Below, piece by piece: positions 61,408 through 64,000 of a stretch of 64,000 bases of DNA. Source of the DNA: Polychytrium aggregatum. Taxonomy: Eukaryota; Chytridiomycota; Chytridiomycetes; Polychytriales. The position numbers and the translations under genes were made by a program. The DNA is taken from positions 1 to 64,000 of the forward strand of contig NW_026516355.1 in assembly GCF_025602895.1 (NCBI RefSeq), in the 5' to 3' direction. The stretch's first letter is position 1. Every line of letters begins with the position of its first letter. The notes beneath the pieces were generated by a model. It saw nothing but the letters and a program-made list of their open reading frames with translations. It had not been told where the DNA came from and made no database searches.

Positions 61408-64000
61408 ATGATGCAATCCGCTCCGATCAGCCAATGCCCCTCGTCGCAGTTCATCCAGCGCCAGTCCACGCCGTCGAGCTTCTCGTCGTCCATTTCATCG
61501 ATGCACGAGGCCACGGTGTCGGCATCAGATGCGGCCGCACCCAGGCACCCAATGGTGAAGCTGCTGGAGCTTGAAAAGCAGGATCTCATCATCAATTCCA
61601 ATCGGCAGAACCATCGCAACACCACCATCATCAAGAAGCTCTCGCGACAGGTCAACGAGCTGCAACAGGAAAACAGCGTACGGCCTCCACCGCATCGCGA
61701 GGGCCACACAGGGGGATATCAATGAGGCTGGAGGCGTCTCGAAGTCGCATTTCTGGGAAAACGATGCTCTTTTGGAAGCTATAGCTCGTGACCACAGTGT
61801 TGCCTTCGCTGTCGTATTGGAGCGAGTCGCGCACACCATTCATCAGCCGACGTCTCCGCTAAACTCGTGAAATTTCGCACAGAATCTCAAGCAGCGGGCC
61901 GTGTTCCCAAGCCCGGTGGCTCGGCGGAGCGCCGATCGTGCTCTCTCTGTGCTCCAGAGTGTGTCCGAGTCCGATCCAGAGGCATCTCAAACCGACATCA
62001 CAAACGATGCCACGGAGCCGCTACTCACCGTCGCCTCATCGACCCGATCATCGGCCACCGCTTCACCGCAGCCGTTCTCGAGGTGAGGTCATTGAGTCGA
62101 CTGGCTCAGCACCTTTCCGCACCCGGTGTTGCCCGAGGCGCCTGTCAATCGCCTCACATATTGTAATATAACAGAGACGCACTACAAAGCAGCACGGACG
62201 AGCCCGCTCGTCCGCAGGACGGCATGGCTCAAATACTCCATCAGATTCAGTCAAAAGCGCCCATCGGACAGTCAAAAAGTCCCAAGCCCACTGGACCAGG
62301 TACAGCTCGACTTGTCGCGATTTCATCCACGGATTCCCGATCTTTCTCCTCCGAATGAACCGCGGATATGTCGCTTGGATGTCTCCCGATCGCCATGAAA
62401 ACACGTTGTGATAACACGGTGTGCATGAAAATCATCTAGGTCACGATCGCACTGACAGAGTCATGGGACAGGTTCGACACCTCTTGGAGCTTGCGAGCCA
62501 GTCCAACGCACCGCGGAGCGATGCGGCGCGACAATCCACCAGTCCAAGCAAGGTCAGCATTTGCGATGTCCCTTCTCCTGGCGTATGTTGCAACTCATTC
62601 CCGAATGCCTGTCCCTTATAAATTACCATGTGCTCGCCTCCACGACTTATTCATCGTTGCATTGGCTCACAGAGCTCTCCCTCAGTGCTACAGCTATACG
62701 AAGAACGGATCTGTGAGCTGGAGGAGAGGATCCGGGACCTCACCGACGAAAACGTGCTGCTGGAAGCCAAGTACAGAGACAGGCAATCCTATTTTCAGAG
62801 TCAGCGCCAACAGTGCTGCAACAAGTGCAAGGGCAGTCTCCAAGAGAATGTCTCGCAGCTGACCGTCAGCGTAGGTCTTGTCTCATTGATATCGCTTCGC
62901 AATTCCAGCAGTGCGTGGCCGATGAAATGTACTGACATTCGTTCGATCCGATAGAAAGCTTCGCCGACCAAGGAAGTCGAGGAAAAATCCGTCCAGGCTT
63001 CAGAGCAGAGCATCCACCCGGTCACTCTGGAGTTCTATTCCACCAAAATCTCACAGCTGGACGACAGGATCATCGAACTCGAGGTTAAAATCTCTGCAGC
63101 ACAATGTGGGCCTACCGTGCTGCTCCTACAACTTCTTATACGCTCTGTATCCTTGTTTGTGCTTATGCACCAGTAGAGGGTGCTCGGTGTAGAGAAGGAC
63201 GCCCACGCAAAAACCAAGGAGCTCCTTCGGGAAGCACACCAGGAAGTCAAGGCCGGGACACAGCAGTATGAAAAGCTGGCGAGCAAGGTCGGAACGAGCC
63301 AAGTGTGGAAGAAGACGGTCGAAGAACAAAAGTTGTTGATCGACAGCTATTCGAAGCAGTTGATGGACTCGGAGCGACGCATAGTATGCAATCTACTTGA
63401 TGCCGGGCAATTTTTGGTCTGCAGGGCTGATGCTGTCATTGTGGTATCTGGTAGCTGAGGTGTGTCTCGTGGGCGAGTGGCCTGTGCAGAACGTGGAGCT
63501 TTGATTGTATCTTGTCATGCTGCGCTGACTCACAAACACTGTGTTCCGGCTCTTGGTGCTCCAGAAACACTATCGCGACGAATGTGAGAAGCTCGCAAAA
63601 AGCCTGAATGAATTCAACCATATTGCATCGCTGACACACGAGGTCAACAAGAGAAGCCTGGGCAAGCTCTGCAAGTTTATTGAGAAGGTTGCAGTGGGAG
63701 GAGACATGTCACGAGCAAAGGATTACGAGCCGCCCAGATTTCTGTCGATTTGCATGAACCGCTTGCGCCGGTTCTTGTTGCTTGTGCATTACACTGACGG
63801 ATTCAATTCAAATCAGCATCTTGGAGCAACTTCAGAGGGTCTTGTACCAAAGGTCAGTGTCCGAACGGCCGCATCGATCAGTCACTTGCGAGCGGCCAGT
63901 CGCGGATGGCCAGCTCAGTGAAAGTATGCTGAAGCAATCGTCCTTCTAGACATCCAAATCGGCCAACCGACTTGATCTCTCCGATCTTGTTGAGCATCTC
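61408..64000 (+). CDS. Coiled-coil protein, incomplete at the window end
   Basis: Predicted exons 61408-61677, 61883-62082, 62459-62552, 62694-62870, 62955-63083, 63177-63383 and 63565 onward; phases agree through 63383. The N-terminus is Ser/Gln-rich, then heptad-like helices follow: VKLLELEKQDLIINSNRQN, KKLSRQVNELQQEN, LYEERICELEERIRDLTDEN, KISQLDDRIIELE, EVKAGTQQYEKLASKV and KHYRDECEKLAKSLNEFNHI. A short CCNKCKG cluster sits in the fourth exon. No named family is recognised; long coiled coils of this kind occur in centrosome, spindle-pole and cilium proteins. The end is cut off, and the exon after about 63700 is ambiguous. Confidence 0.7.

Overview
The window reads as nuclear DNA of an early-diverging, probably zoosporic (chytrid-like) fungus. 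Genes are packed on both strands and split by short GT-AG introns. The gene set is fungal: three class I-III type chitin synthases, a GH18 chitinase, a LysM-CAP wall/secreted protein, a GPI-type fasciclin protein, a GATA factor and a PPxY arrestin. It also holds genes more typical of animals and flagellated lineages: a six-TM voltage-gated K+ channel, FIGNL1, an MEA1-like gene and FRG1. A Fanzor (eukaryotic TnpB-like) relic adds to this. The species is not identifiable from the sequence alone.

Layout. 0.2-9 kb: RidA-like deaminase (+), GATA factor (-), a small two-TM protein (-), UTP5/WDR43 (-) and tRNA-Pro(AGG). 9.5-14 kb: Kv-type K+ channel (+), a hypothetical protein and a membrane-protein exon. 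14-17.4 kb: a divergent chitin synthase (-). 18-24.4 kb: fasciclin protein, PEBP and FRG1, all (+). 24.8-26.8 kb: a hypothetical gene (-) with a 5'-truncated Fanzor copy just upstream of it. 27-34.5 kb: two head-to-head chitin synthase paralogues. 35-37.4 kb: GH18 chitinase (-). 38-44 kb: FIGNL1 (17 exons, -) and an arrestin-like protein (-). 46.4-53.9 kb: a TPR protein and a 1302-residue zinc-finger protein with five repeated domains (-). 55-60.5 kb: mitochondrial rhomboid, MEA1-like and LysM-CAP (all -). 61.4-64 kb: a coiled-coil protein that runs off the end (+).

Two themes stand out. (1) A family of TA-flanked elements with terminal inverted repeats containing AAACGGGACACC carries, or is derived from, a Fanzor gene. 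There is one truncated ORF copy, two 311-bp internally deleted twins that keep exactly the 3' end of the Fanzor gene plus the right end, a solo right end, a coding relic, and several tiny or solo repeats. The twins have the structure expected if the guide-RNA part of the element were retained without the nuclease. (2) Predicted microexons of 2, 6 and 7 nt fall in the functional core of three unrelated genes (K+ channel selectivity filter, FIGNL1 Walker A, chitinase DxxDxDxE). In each case reading frame and motif are restored only if they are spliced in. Several introns also carry short tandem arrays (6-, 8- and 9-mers).

Exon structures were built by hand from splice consensus, reading phase and protein motifs. 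Gene totals close on whole codons, but no transcript data were available.
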